A DNA stretch of 64,000 nt from Effrenium voratum (GCA_963377175.1 CAUJNA010000451.1:1-64000), one strand, 5' to 3'. Counted from the stretch's first letter, positions 13,001-24,106 are shown. Notes: a model not told the origin generated them from the sequence alone. A program made the numbers and translations.

Positions 13001-13324
13001 ATTTGGAAGCTTTGAAGTTTGGCATTGATCGATATGCTGGCGGAGTCATCCTCGTGACCAACAATGTGCCTTGGTCGACATCTGAGCGTGCTTCTATGCC
13101 GAGCATGCGAGGATGACCCATGAACAGCTGCATTCAAATTGACGAATTGCGGGCAAAAGGTATCTTCTCCCACTGGATTTGTCCTAGTCATTTGGGGGGC
13201 CACTTGCAATCAGCTTCCATGTGGTGCTTTTCGTTGAGAAAGCGTGGAGAGTGGGACCGAGGACCAGCTTTGCGCCATGGCCACTGAGAAGTGGTTCATG
13301 GACGATGGCGTGCTGCACGTAGAA
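7059..13324 (+). CDS. EF-3-like ABC ATPase with chromodomain (ABC2 half), multi-exon, motifs eroded
   Basis: EF-3 is a ribosome-associated ATPase with two ABC domains and a chromodomain inserted in the second. Exons read in EF-3 order: 7059-7209 (ends FPTPGPLTGVKTRGK), 7708-7793 (AILKLHQVCFRYPGAGSALR), 8178-8229 (Walker A, VVGPTGSGRST), 9363-9434 (VLEGRLRPTHGSVLRV), 10164-10220 (ATALQYFLWRF), 10348-10410 (DKESVAFADELSPEEQ), about 10962-11003 (EKICNRRCNGG), 11440-11506 (chromodomain, YEVKWQRKPETVWLSKD), 12016-12137 (ELTKDNVLKHLRCFMVD), 12669-12783 (Walker B, HPHILILDELADYLD), 13000-13085 (AGGVILVTNN), 13252-13324 (EKWFMDDGVLHVE). GC donors dominate; several borders are unresolved. Oddities: Walker A Lys is Arg, the LSGGQ signature is replaced by SAKCPA, DEPTNYLD reads DELADYLD, and the H-loop His is Asn. 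No first ABC domain or start was found. This is either a diverged paralogue or a decaying copy. Confidence 0.8.
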
Positions 13325-13738
13325 GTGCTGAAGGCAGGGCACGTGAGGGTTGCTCCTTCATACCTCCCCCCCTTTCCGCTAGCCACCTTGACAGGTTTGC
13401 TAGCCGCGTCTAACATGGCTTGTCTCAAAACAGGGCAACCCAAAAGTTTCCCTTGGAAACCACCCCAAAAGCGAGAAGCTGCTCAAACAAACTTGCCGCT
13501 TTCAAACGACCCCAAAGGCAGGTTTCTGCACAGGAAGCAACGGATTGCGCGGGGTGTGGTTGAGGCCTTTTGGTTGCGCTCCACCTTAGGAGGATGCTCG
13601 AGCCCATGCAAAGACGTCTGACGTGCGCGAGAGTCTCGTCGCAAATTCGAGGCTGTTCGCCTTAGGGACGGCATGTGGGAGGGTCCCAAACGCGCGTGTC
13701 TTTTGAGGGTGGCCTCGTCTTCCTTGAGTCGTAGATCT

Positions 13739-13818
13739 GGCTGTGGGTCAAAACCTAGGTGCACCACCTAGTGGGGATTGGGATGTTCACTGGCGGTACG
13801 GGCTTTTGACCCATGGCC
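13739..13818 (-). mobile_element. MITE copy 1 (deleted internally)
   Basis: Starts GGCTGTGGGTCAAAAC and ends GCTTTTGACCCATGGCC, imperfect terminal inverted repeats. The interior shares GTGGGGATTGGGATGTTCAC and GGTGCACC with the copy at 18263-18375 in the opposite orientation. It lacks about 35 bp of that interior. Confidence 0.65.
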
Positions 13819-14760
13819 ATCTTTTGTTTGTGGCTATTGATGGGACATTCTTGTGGAAGATGTGAAGCAAATCGGCTTGGGAAAACCAACGATGCCATGA
13901 AGTTTCTCCAAATAGGTACCGCACAGCTTGTCTTCCACTAGGAAAGCTCGGCAGCACATCCTCCAGATTGAGAAGAAGATCGCTCAGCACAGGACAAAGC
14001 CTTTGTCAGACAAGGCCAGGCTTCCATTCGGGCGGGCGGGGGCTTGACCTGGAGCCAGGAGAATCACACATTTGTTGACTGACCTGTGGAAAACCAAACA
14101 TCTATATTAACATTTGTCACTGCCTGAAAGCAAATAGTTACTTAGTTGGGTTTCCTTCCCTGGCTGCTAGCTCCTACAACAAGGCTTGATTTTTTTGGTT
14201 TGCAACCGGGTCATAAACTGCTTGGCAAGTGGCTAGATACTCATTTGGCCGCGGCTCAGCAACTCTATTTGCCATTCGCAGGACCTTGGCTTGTGCTCTG
14301 AGAGTCCGCTCGCACTTGTTATGAACCCGGATCTTTAAACGAGCATTACTTTCTGAATCCCCCGCTTATGGACCTCTAGAGTGCAGAATCTGAGACAGGG
14401 AGCTCATACAGATAACTCACACTCAGTCGTACAATCATTTTTGTCAGAATCAATGACATGCTCCCCGCCTGATTCAAATTCATGGCTGCGAATCTTACCA
14501 GTCACACACACACACACCCATTCACAGTAGCTGACAGAATCTTTCTGGGTTCCCATCAACTCTCCAAGGAGGAGAGTTATTCAGAGCTTTAGGACCATGG
14601 CAACACGAACGCAGGTCGACAGGGCTCAGAACCCTTGCAGGACATTTTTTTCCCGGAACATCACAATACCTTTTCAAGACATCTACAGCTTTCAAGATGC
14701 AACCTCCCCCCAACCTCTTTGCGTTTCTTGGTGTTCCATGGGCTGGTTGGCAGCCATTGG
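13819..14760. other. No supportable gene
   Basis: No motif or convincing exon is seen. A short CA run occurs near 14501-14520. Confidence 0.4.
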
Positions 14761-14769
14761 TACTGTCTC

Positions 14770-15497
14770 GAAGAGGAGCTGTGGCTCTTGGAGGACGAGC
14801 TGCACGGGCTGAAGGAGGACGGTGCCATCAGAAAGAGATGGGCGTGTGAGGCAGTGCAAAAGTGGAAGAGAAGGGGGGCAGGAGGACCAAGTTCCTCGCC
14901 TTTTTTGTCTTCTTTTTCTTTTTTTTGATGCCGGGGGGGAGTTTTTGAAGTATAAAGCACCAGACCCCCAGACACAAAGACACCTGGCCAGGGATGCACC
15001 GCATATCTACCTGAGGAGTTGCGGCCACGTTGGTTGCGTTGCAGGAGCTGCTGCTCAATGATGTGGAGCTGCAGGACCCTGACTTGGAGGATGCCTATGC
15101 TGGGTGCCCAAACACGGAGGCTTTCAGGACGCATTTTGGACACCAGGGTGTTTCTCAAAAAGGGCCCCCTTTTTTGAGAAACCCGCAGGTGGTTCCCTCA
15201 GTGTCTTCGCGCCTTAGGGTGGATTGCGCAGGTGGATTGCATTTAACAGTCTGGTAGATGGACGCAATGCTGGTGTGGACAGCAGCCTGAGTGACAGTCC
15301 GACATTTTCCTAAGTTGCGATGGCAAAATACAAGGCACTCTTGAATGTGTCCAATATCGATTGGCACTTGACCCGTCTTGTACGGTTTGCGCGTTGCCTT
15401 GTGCGTTCGGCATGATATGTTTCCTTTCGATCCGAGGCCATCTCCGGACTCGGCGAGGTCATCGACGAGCAGCTGGCTGAGTTGCTGATGGAAGAGC
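14770..15497 (+). CDS. Acidic, leucine-rich exons of an unrecognised gene
   Basis: Three stretches look coding. Near 14770-14850 the frame reads EEELWLLEDELHGLKEDG. The exon 15045-15092, after GTTGCAG, reads ELLLNDVELQDPDLED and stops at a GC donor (15093-15094). The next, after CCGAG at 15437, reads AISGLGEVIDEQLAELLMEE to about 15497. The last two join in phase 0 across a GC-AG intron without breaking the frame. The product is acidic and helical, perhaps coiled-coil. I cannot name the family. It could be the N-terminal part of the GNAT gene that follows. Confidence 0.45.
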
Positions 15498-16020
15498 TCC
15501 TTGGCTTTTTGAGAGACCAGCGCGCAGCTCCGGATTCAGTGGGAGAGCTTCTTCTTCAAAATTCCAGAGAGCTACATAGGAGAAGAGCCACATGCACGCC
15601 ATTTCCAAACGGTCACCAGAAATCATGCCTATTTTTGGAGAAGGAGCAGGACATATGTGTTCTTTTTCATACTTGGAGCGCGGCCTCTCGTCAGGTTTGG
15701 CGCGGACCTGAAGAACTTCCGGAGGGCTCAGCTGGCTCCTGGGCGGATGTCTGCAGTGAGAGGATCTTCTGTTAGAGAAGTCATGGTCAGCGCGACATGG
15801 CATTCCCCACTTTTCTTGTGCAGAGAATGCCGAAGCAGCAAGATTAGAGAGCTTGGAGGGACCTTTTGGGGACGTTGGCTTCACCATGACAATGCTGGTT
15901 GCTCGGGTGGGCAAGGAATAGAATACAGGTGGCGGCTTGTTTCTGCTTCAAAAAAACAAACAGAACGTCATCTTGGATACCGTAAAGAAGTGAGGAACAC
16001 ACTTGGTGGAGCAAAGCACA

Positions 16021-16318
16021 CAATGCATAAATAGATAAACACATAAATCCATAAATAATATATATATATATTATATATATATATATATATAAGTAAATAC
16101 ATACATAAATAAATGAATATATATATATATATATGAATGAATGAATGAATGAATGAATGCATAAACAAACAAATAAATAAATAAATAAATAAGTAAATAA
16201 ATAAATCACTAATTAAATTAAATAAATAAATACATAAATAAACAAATACATAAATAAATAAACAAGGAAATACATGAATAAATATAAATAAGCAAACAAA
16301 TAAATGAATAATTATAAT
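16021..16318. repeat. AT-rich microsatellite block
   Basis: Mixed (TA)n, (GAAT)n and (AAAT)n runs over 300 bp, with almost no G or C except in GAAT and ACAT variants. Any translation here is an artefact. Confidence 0.95.
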
Positions 16319-16513
16319 AATCTTCTTGCCTTGGCAGCCTTGCTCAAAGGGACGCGGATGTACCGGTATGTGCAAGTCGTGCGTTTGGAGCCGATCTGCT
16401 TGTTAGCTTCACCACTCCGGGCGGGTTCTGCCGGGCTTTCCGTGTGATGTTGGAGCAGTCCAGGGAGTGCCGTGCAAACCCCGAGCTCTCCGGCCCGTTT
16501 GCTTCAATCTGAG

Positions 16514-16582
16514 GACTGGAACTTGAAGCTGAGTTTGCTGGTGGAGCAGCACCCCGGCCAGGAGCCAACGCCGCTGGGCAAG
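16514..16582 (+). CDS. Candidate exon, unrecognised
   Basis: AG at 16512-16513 and GT at 16583-16584 bound 23 codons reading DWNLKLSLLVEQHPGQ then EPTPLGK. Composition and clean borders suggest a real exon. It lies between the acidic exons at 15.0-15.5 kb and the GNAT exon at 17.5 kb, so it may belong to either. Confidence 0.4.
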
Positions 16583-17388
16583 GTTCGTAGGGGACAGCCC
16601 CCTTGCCGTTGCGGACATGGCTTCGGATGGACCTGTTCAGCGTTTTGCCCCTTTGAATTTTGGTCAACGCTCGCACCATGGTTCAACAAGGCGTCACGGC
16701 TTTTTTGGAGCGCTGTGTGTGGCATTTTCTGAAGTGCATGGTGTAAAAGCTTCTTTCAAGCACAGAAACATCTTGTACTCATGTAGATTGCGCACTTGTC
16801 AGTGGGTGTGGCGGCACGCTCAGACTGCACGAGCTGCTTTCTTGTTTGACGTAAGCGCTTGCGCGCAGCACTGAATCGCGAAAGAGTCATCATTGTTGGC
16901 TTTGGGGCTTTGGCCGCCCTGTGATGGACACGCTATGACTCCCCAGCCCTAACCCCTCCGGCTTGCAAGCTCTTGCAAGCCATCAAGCGCACGGACCCCA
17001 AGAGGCATATGTGTAGCAACTTGACTTGTGTCACAATACCCAGTCATACATGGGTGCGGCCGACTGTTCAGTGCTTTACAGGGTTCTGGGTAGACCAGTT
17101 TAATACCAGGTTTCGATTTTGTCTCGCTTGCTTCATCAACCGCTTTGAGGGAGAGCTAATGGATCTTGCCTTATCCTTGTCCTCTTTTTTTGCACACTTC
17201 CTGTGAAGGCTGCCCAAGTGCATAGCGACGTGTCAGGTTGGACCTGCTGGGGTTTGTAGCCTTCAAGACATGGGGGCTGCCGCAGCCAGGTGTCAGCATA
17301 GGCCCGGCTTTTGAGATTCGCTTGTTCTGTTTGCGCATTTGGTTCTCAATGCAGTCTGCTTGGGTAATGTAGATAAATCCCTATATAC

Positions 17389-17487
17389 ATCAACCCAGGT
17401 TTCTTAATATGGGGGTGCTCCCCTCCAAAAGTGGTCTGATTGCCCCCTAAATCAGGGACACCCTATTCATCTACTGGGGTTGATTAA
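17389..17487. repeat. Fold-back element
   Basis: ATCAACCCAGGT at the left and ACTGGGGTTGAT at the right form an imperfect inverted repeat enclosing C-rich sequence, resembling the element at 3452-3566. AATATGGGGG occurs both inside and just outside the right end. Confidence 0.4.
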
Positions 17488-17547
17488 TATGGGGGCAACA
17501 ATATGCTGTATCCAGCATTAGAGCGGTTCGGAGATGGCGCGCTTCAG

Positions 17548-20500
17548 GCGCGGTGGGCGTGGCGGACAAGCACCGCGGAAAGGGCTATGGTCGGCAGCTG
17601 ATGAGTCTTGGCAGCTTGGAGTGGCTGTGTCGAAACGACAGGTTCTTCATTTGTTTCCTTCTTTTCCCCAACAGCTGAAAGCTTTGGGGTCTCAGCCCAG
17701 ATAGGCTCCGGGGTGGTCCGGGGCGGCCCTGAGGTAAGGTTCCACGAGGGTTCCACCAGCGTTCCACCAGGGTTTTACCGGGGTTTTACTAGGGTTCCAC
17801 CGGGGTTCCACCAGGTTCTGCCACGGCTGCGGGGTGGTGCGCACTAAAAAGAGCACTGCATGCTGTTGGGGATATCAACTGGGCTTATTTTCCATCTTAA
17901 AACCGTCTCCAAAACCCAGATGCTCGGCTTCTGCATGGTTTCCTTCTGAAGCCTGAAATCGTCCCCAGGATCTCTGGTTGTGGCAAATCATCGTCCAGAG
18001 TTGGAATCTCAGGAAGGTGGCAGAGGATCGTGCAGCCGTGCTGGGTGTAGACACTCCAGAGGCCTGCTAGCAGCCCAACACCGAGGGGTGGTTGATATCC
18101 TCCAAAGGTAAAAACCCGGAGTTTAAGCACTTTGGTATGTGCCCGCATAGTGGAATACTGCCCAGGAATGTGCTCACGCGCAGAAAGTGTGCGAAGCAGT
18201 TGTGCTGAGGATGCTGGGCTCCGGGACAGGGTCTCGCATTTGCGCAAAAACTGGAGAGACATGGCTGTGGGTCAAAACACCGTACCCCCAGTGAACATCC
18301 CAATCCCCACCTAAATAGACTAAAATGGGTGGTGCACCTACCCCAAAATGGTACAATTGGTTTTGACCCACAGCCCACAGCCACATGTCCAGCATTTCTG
18401 CCTTGAACCTTCAGAGCAGATCACATTAATAGAATATGTGCAATGAAGGGCGTGGAATCAGGCCAGCCTGACAGCAGGGTTCACCTGCCACTCCTAATGT
18501 GGGTAACTCCTTTAAAATACGATTCTCCGACACCTGTTTAACCTTCAACCAGCTTGACATTGTGAGGAGAATAATTTGGATTTTGCGATCTGCTGAGCCT
18601 TGGGAGAGGTCACGGACCCTGCAACTAACTCTGCCGAACCCTGAACCAACCAAACTATGTAGTCCAGTTTGCCATTGGCTGTCACGTCCAGCTTCCGTGC
18701 TGCACCTTCAAGGAAAAAGGGCACGCAATATGGTGTGGCTCCAACTTAAACAGCTGGGCAAAAGCGCAGGTAGTCGACCTTTCCATGTGCCCAGGGCAGG
18801 CCATTTGGGGGTTTCACCCTATTTTGGCGGCCACCATCCGAATGGCAAACCTCTGGGCCTCCGTCTCCCGTCCTCCCCCCCCCCCCCCGCTGGTTGGGAA
18901 GATTGCGCCAAATGTGGCGCGCGCGCGCGCGTGCGTGGCGTATAAGAAACGAGATGAATGAAGCACAAACACATCCTCTGTCTTGTTTCGATGCACGAAG
19001 TGTACATCTCCATGTTTTCTTTCTTTCCGTTGTTTCTGATAGTTAACATTTCCTAATTTACGAGATACATCAGTGGCGTAGCATCACGCTTTGCAACAAA
19101 ATCAATCTAGTAGACAAGAAAAACTGTTTTATGAACAAGGACATGGACAGGAATGGAACGAAATGAAAAGGAAACAGTCACGAAACAGAAACGTCATGGA
19201 ACAAAACATATTTGGAACACATGAAACATAGTGGAAGCACAATTGCAAATGTAACAACAAGAAATAGCCATGGAAACAAGGCATGAAAAAGGAATTGGAA
19301 AGAAATGGAAAGAAGGTGAAACATAATGAAGTGAACATTGACAGGAGCGACAAGGACATGTAAGGAACGGAAACGGCATGGAGATACAATTCAGAGAAAT
19401 GGAAAGGAGACTCGCTGCTTCTAAATTATTGACACGGGAAATTGCGAAACGAGCACTTTCTCGGCCCGGCCTGGCCTTGGCCACTTCTAGCTTGCAATGG
19501 AAAGCAATGGAAAGCAATGGAAAGCAATGGAAAGCAATGGAAATGAAATGGAAAGGAATGGAAAAGACATACAAACAAAGGAACAATTTGGAATTGAATC
19601 GAAATGAATATGGAAAAGATTGAGCCGGATATGAAAAGGAACGGACAGGACGTGAAAAGGAATTTCATCGAAATGAAATTGACACCTGCCGCTTCAACAT
19701 TATTGACATGGACAATTGCGAAACGGGCACTTTTTCGGCCGGGGCTGGCCCTGGGCGCTTCTTCTAGCTAAGAATGAAGGTGAATGAAAAAGAGTGGAAA
19801 GGAATAGAAATAAATGGAAAAAAACAACGAAATGGAAAGGAGTAGCAAGAACATGCAAACAACATGGAAACACAAAGGAATGGAAACGAAAATAAGCATA
19901 AACAACGGGAACGGAAAGGACAGAGAAGGGAAATGGAAAGTAATTGAAAAGAAAATGGAAGCAAATAGAGAAATGGACTAGAGAAGAAACAGAGATGGCA
20001 AAAGTGCCCAAGGCCAGCCCGGGCCAAATGGCATGAAAGGTAAGGCCTAGCCCATGTCCCGATATTATCCTATCCTAACTCATTCCTATCTCACCGCCGT
20101 GATTACTAAGGGAAAGAGCGGTTGGGGAGAGCAATAGCTGTAAACATGATAATGTCTTCCTTCACTCCCCTCCTCGCAGGGTAAGGAGATGTCCCTTCGT
20201 TCATATGATTAATGTTATCTGGCTTGTGTTTAGCTGCAACTTTTATGACTCTGGAATTTCCAAGAAGCATGCCAGTAAATGGACATGAAAGACAAAGAAA
20301 GGACGCTTTTGGATGCATCTCCCATCTTTGAAGCGCTTACAGTCCTAACACTAAGATCTTAAGGAATAGACTTCCTATTGACAAGACACAGAGATGAAAC
20401 AAGTAAATAATAGATTCTTGGCGAGACAAGATACAGCTAGTAAATCAAATAGATAATGCTTGTAAATGTAAAACAATGTGTGTGTGTGTGAAATTCTGGA

Positions 20501-22256
20501 AGATGCCCCACACAGCGGCTTAAGACCTCGATCTACAACATGGGAGGGAAACTGGAGGGAAATTGCAAAATGAGCATCTCCTTTCTTTCTCCGCTTTTAC
20601 CAAGGATATAGGTAAAAGATCCCAAAAGCAGATATTAAAACAAACTATCCATCGCTTCGCTAGCTGTCACAGCCTTACGAATGAGGAAGACGTAATTCCT
20701 AATTTGTAAATCTTATGTCTCTATATCTGTCCTTCTCATAATCCTTTTCCTGCCAATGAAAAGATTTAAGATTTGGAGAAGGAAGGACGGATAGGTGACT
20801 AGGAGATCCTCTATACAAGCCTTATCAATGCGAACGAAGATATCCACAAGTAGCTGTCATTCCTTTCCATTTCCATTCCATGTCAATTCCATTTGATTTC
20901 TATCCTTTCCATTCCTAGCTAGAAGTGCCGAAGGCCAGCCCGGGCCAAACACGTGCTCATTTCATTCCATTTCTTTCCTTTCCATTCCTAGCTAGAAGTG
21001 CCGAAGGCAAGCCCGGGCCAAACACGTGCTCGTTTCGCAATTTAAATTTCCCGTGCCAAGAATTTGGACGCGGCGAGTTTCATGTCCATTTCCCCAACAT
21101 TTACGCCAGTATCTTTTCGCCCCTTTCCATGTTGCTTGCATTCCTTTCCATGTGTGTTGCATGTTCATTCCATTTCAAATCCGTTTCTTGGACAATCAGT
21201 CATTTTCCAATTAATTGGAAAACTAGCTGACAAATCAGTCATTGTTTTCTAGTGGTTCTATCGGTTGGAAACAATAGCTTTTCTATGTTTTTCTCATCAT
21301 TGGACGCTCAGAAGAGGGCGGTGAATCAACAACAAAAAACCAACAACAAACAAAAACAATCAACAACTAACAAAAACAATCAACAACTTATAAAAACGAT
21401 CAACAACTAACAAGAAATGGACAGGAAAGGGAACGTTTGCGCTTGGCAAGTCGGGGCTCACTGCTGAACAAGTTTTGTATAGAATCCATTACGGAGCCTG
21501 CCCCGGCTGGATTCCAGGCACGTTGAAGCCCAAATGAAAAGGAAAAGGAAAGGAACTGCAAAGGAAATAGAAAAGGAAAACAAATGGAAAGGACATGGAA
21601 AGGAAATTAAGGGGGACATTGAAAGTAAATGGAGGAAATAGAAAGGACATTGGAAGGATTTGGTAGAAAATATAGCTGAAAAAACAGTCATTGTTTTCTA
21701 CTTTTTCTGCTTAATTAGACACATTGCTGGACAATCAGTCATTTGCTTCCAACTTTGAATTTTTCTAACTAATTAGACAATTTCAGTCAATTTGTTGTAA
21801 TTTGTCTATTGTTTTCTAATTAATTAGGAAAATTAGCTGGAAATTCAGTCAATTTGTCGTAATTTTTTATTTTATATTTTTCTATCAGATTAAATAACTG
21901 ATTTTCTGCTAATTTTCCTAACTATTTAGAAAATTAGAAGACATAGGGAAAACTAGAAAAATGGAAACATAGGTCCCACCATTCCAGAAAGCTAGCCTCT
22001 TCCAAATAATTAGAAACTTAGAAAAAATAGAAAAATAGAAACCATTGACTGATTTTCCAGCTTTTTTTTCCTTAGAAATCTAAGACAACAATGACTGACT
22101 TTTCAGCTAAATTTTCTATTTAATTAGAACAAATAGAACCTAGAGAAACATGATTGGTTGTTGAGCGATGTTTTCTATTCGAACAGAAAAGATGAACAAC
22201 AAAATGAAAAGAACATCATGAAAATGATGATGAAACTGATGATGAACATGATGACA

Positions 22257-22311
<55 letters not shown>

Positions 22312-22771
22312 CGAGGATGATAGGGGGAGGGCCAGCCTGGACAGACTCCTGTAAGCTTTCCGTAGTCCTTTCATTTCAGCTACCGTTTCTATTTAAATTA
22401 GAAAAAACTAGTTGGTCAATCAGTCATTTGTTCCATGTGTCCAATTTTCTGTGTACATTAGAAACAATAGGAAAATAGAAAAACATAGGTGCCAACATTC
22501 CGGACAACACGCCTGGGTAGACCAAACCTGGCTGTCTCAAAGAAGAATCAGGTTAATTAGAGCAATTAGCCGTAGACAGGAAATGGCAAAGAAAAAGCCT
22601 GGAACGGGAATGAAGCTCCAAGCTTTTTTGTTTTTGCGTGCACGTTGCGACACAATTGTTTTTCTTCTCTTCCCTGCCAGGGCTTCCGGCCGGGGGAGGT
22701 GCGGCTGCGGTCCTTGGCCTCGGCGGTGCGCTTCTACGAGCGCCTGGGCTACCAGCGCCGGGAGGCAAAGG
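17548..22771 (+). CDS. GNAT-family N-acetyltransferase, two recognisable exons
   Basis: GNAT enzymes move an acetyl group from acetyl-CoA to an amine. Exon 17548 to about 17600, after GCTTCAG, reads AVGVADKHRGKGYGRQLM. This contains the motif A signature (R-G-K-G-Y-G) that binds the CoA pyrophosphate. Exon 22681-22771, after CCTGCCAG, reads GFRPGEVRLRSL then ASAVRFYERLGYQ, the typical C-terminal motif B strand and helix. The two pieces are in the right order but the intron phases do not meet, so at least one short exon is missing between them. If they are one gene the intervening DNA is 5.1 kb of simple and dispersed repeats plus a MITE. The substrate cannot be told. Two neighbouring GNAT fragments from different genes is the alternative. 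Confidence 0.65.
18263..18375 (+). mobile_element. MITE copy 2 (perfect 16-bp TIRs)
   Basis: GGCTGTGGGTCAAAAC at 18263-18278 and its exact reverse complement at 18360-18375 bound a 113-bp element without coding capacity. Related copies lie at 13739-13818 and 63314-63392. The target duplication is unclear because CAGCCCACAGCC follows the right end. Confidence 0.75.
19125..21070. repeat. GGAAAT-type polypurine tract with about 80-bp repeat units in both orientations
   Basis: Degenerate GGAAA/GGAAATG repeats (purine-rich on +, then their complement from about 20860) carry five related units. Unit A 19415-19492 and B 19685-19769 run forward (ATTGCGAAACGAGCAC, a GGCC-rich core, then CTTCTAGCT). 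Unit C 19999-20036 is a reversed partial copy. D 20916-20962 and E 20988-21067 are reversed. The sequence between about 20050 and 20860 is not purine-rich and holds nothing recognisable. Confidence 0.7.
21180..22480. repeat. AT-rich tract with a dispersed AGCTGGA-AATCAGTCA motif
   Basis: A motif close to AGCTGGACAATCAGTCATT followed by TTTTCTA and AATTAGA recurs near 21225, 21675, 21725, 21830 and 22410, and reversed near 22045 and 22090. AATTAATTAG-type palindromic runs separate the copies. No coding sequence is seen. Confidence 0.45.
22225..22321. repeat. (ATG)n trinucleotide repeat
   Basis: Near-uninterrupted GATGAT/ATGATG run; the Met-rich translations across it are artefacts. Confidence 0.95.
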
Positions 22772-23218
22772 GCGCGTTGGGAAAGCGCCGTCTTCCCGCG
22801 GGAAAAAGCGCCGCTTGTTCTTTTTTTTTCTTCCTTTTCTTCTCCGGCATCTCCACAATAAGAAACGGGGTCCAGTTGGCTATGTCGTTCTTTGTGGATT
22901 TGGACCCCCAAAAAATGGCTGGTTTGCTTTTGGTCTCCCTTTAAAACCACGCAACACCACAGTTCAGATACCCTCCGATGCCGCGTCCAAGTCCAAAAGT
23001 AGGAAATCACAGTGGCTCAGACAAGGCCTAGCCCGGAGAGCCGCGCAAACGCGGGCTGTTGCTAGCTTGAGGGACCTTTTGAAGGGCAGGCTGTTGGGTT
23101 GCACCGCATGGGCAGTTTGTTCCGTTGACGTGCCCAACCATCCCCTATCTTCGCTGCTGCCTTTTGTATTTTCAGAGACCTGCATGGGTTTATTTCGGCC
23201 CAGGGACCGCACGGGACC

Positions 23219-24106
23219 ATGCCGCCAGAATCCGTTTTTGCAGTGGTCGCCATTCTCTTTTTCCCTGTGGACGCTCAGTATGTTCGCGGCCTGAATGGGG
23301 CAGGGCCATTGGGCTGTCCATTTGGCATGTGGCAGGCTCCAGAGGAAGAGTGCGAGGCTGCGGCAATTGCTCTGAGCCTTTCGTGGTTTGGTTCCATCGC
23401 TGCCACGGGATCTCTTGGGGGCTGCATAGCCGACTCATCCAGGGCCTACTTCAATATGAACGGTGCGAACGAGAACTCACGGAGTGACATTGCTCCTCTT
23501 TGCGGTCCTCTTCCAACGACCACTGCCAGTAGCTCAACAACTGCAAGCTCAACTACTTCAACTAGGTCTACCAAGTCCACCAGTTCAGCAACTTTCACGA
23601 GCACATCTCGTACAAGCACCAGCGAGAGTACAAGCACACGTACAAGCACCAAGTCTCTTACCAGTTTCACAGTGACGGCTACGACAACTACAAGCTTGAC
23701 CGCGGCATGGGTGGTTCCGGAAAGCAAACTCTCTTCCGACTTTTGGTTTCTGTCAGCGGATGGCTTGACGCTTCTCCGGATGCATGTCACAGCTCGGAGA
23801 AATTTGTTTGTTCCAAGCGATGTGAGCGACAGTCCGGTGCCGCTGGAAAAATTGCTTGCTCAACGCTCGACCTTCGTGAGCTATCTAGTTGGTGGCAGCA
23901 TGACCATCACAGACCGCTGGAACGATTCCACTTTGCAGGAGTGGCAAACGGATTTCGCATGGACTGGCAAGACCACTTTTTACCTTGCGCAAGGTAGCGA
24001 CAACAGTACATCAGGCTGGCAGGCAGACACTGCTTTTACGAGCTCTGTATTTCGCGACATCATAAGCTACAGTCAGATGCTTTCCATTTTCCTCTCACTT
24101 ATGTAG
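23219..24106 (+). CDS. Secreted Thr/Ser-rich protein with a C-terminal domain shared with the resident retrotransposon
   Basis: An intact 295-codon frame from ATG to TAG. Residues 1-20 form a signal peptide (hydrophobic core VFAVVAILFF, cleavage likely after DAQ). Residues 21-98 hold five cysteines and could fold outside the cell. Residues 100-162 are almost all Thr and Ser, a mucin-like stalk likely to be O-glycosylated. Residues 173-257 form a domain with DFW, LLRMH, ARRNLFVP, SPVPLE, a W near 234 and WTGKTTF. The same order of residues occurs in the copia Pol at 50348-50590. The gene has no visible intron, unlike its neighbours, so it may be a retrocopy or have been carried by a transposon. 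I know no named function for the C-terminal domain. Confidence 0.75.
   Translation: MPPESVFAVVAILFFPVDAQYVRGLNGAGPLGCPFGMWQAPEEECEAAAIALSLSWFGSIAATGSLGGCIADSSRAYFNMNGANENSRSDIAPLCGPLPTTTASSSTTASSTTSTRSTKSTSSATFTSTSRTSTSESTSTRTSTKSLTSFTVTATTTTSLTAAWVVPESKLSSDFWFLSADGLTLLRMHVTARRNLFVPSDVSDSPVPLEKLLAQRSTFVSYLVGGSMTITDRWNDSTLQEWQTDFAWTGKTTFYLAQGSDNSTSGWQADTAFTSSVFRDIISYSQMLSIFLSLM

Noticed and set aside
15844..16375. Minus-strand frames rich in Ile/Tyr/Phe resembling membrane proteins
   Set aside because: They arise from AAAT/TA microsatellite DNA.
19129..20027. Minus-strand Phe/Ser/Leu-rich frames that look like membrane segments
   Set aside because: They translate the complement of the GGAAA polypurine tract.
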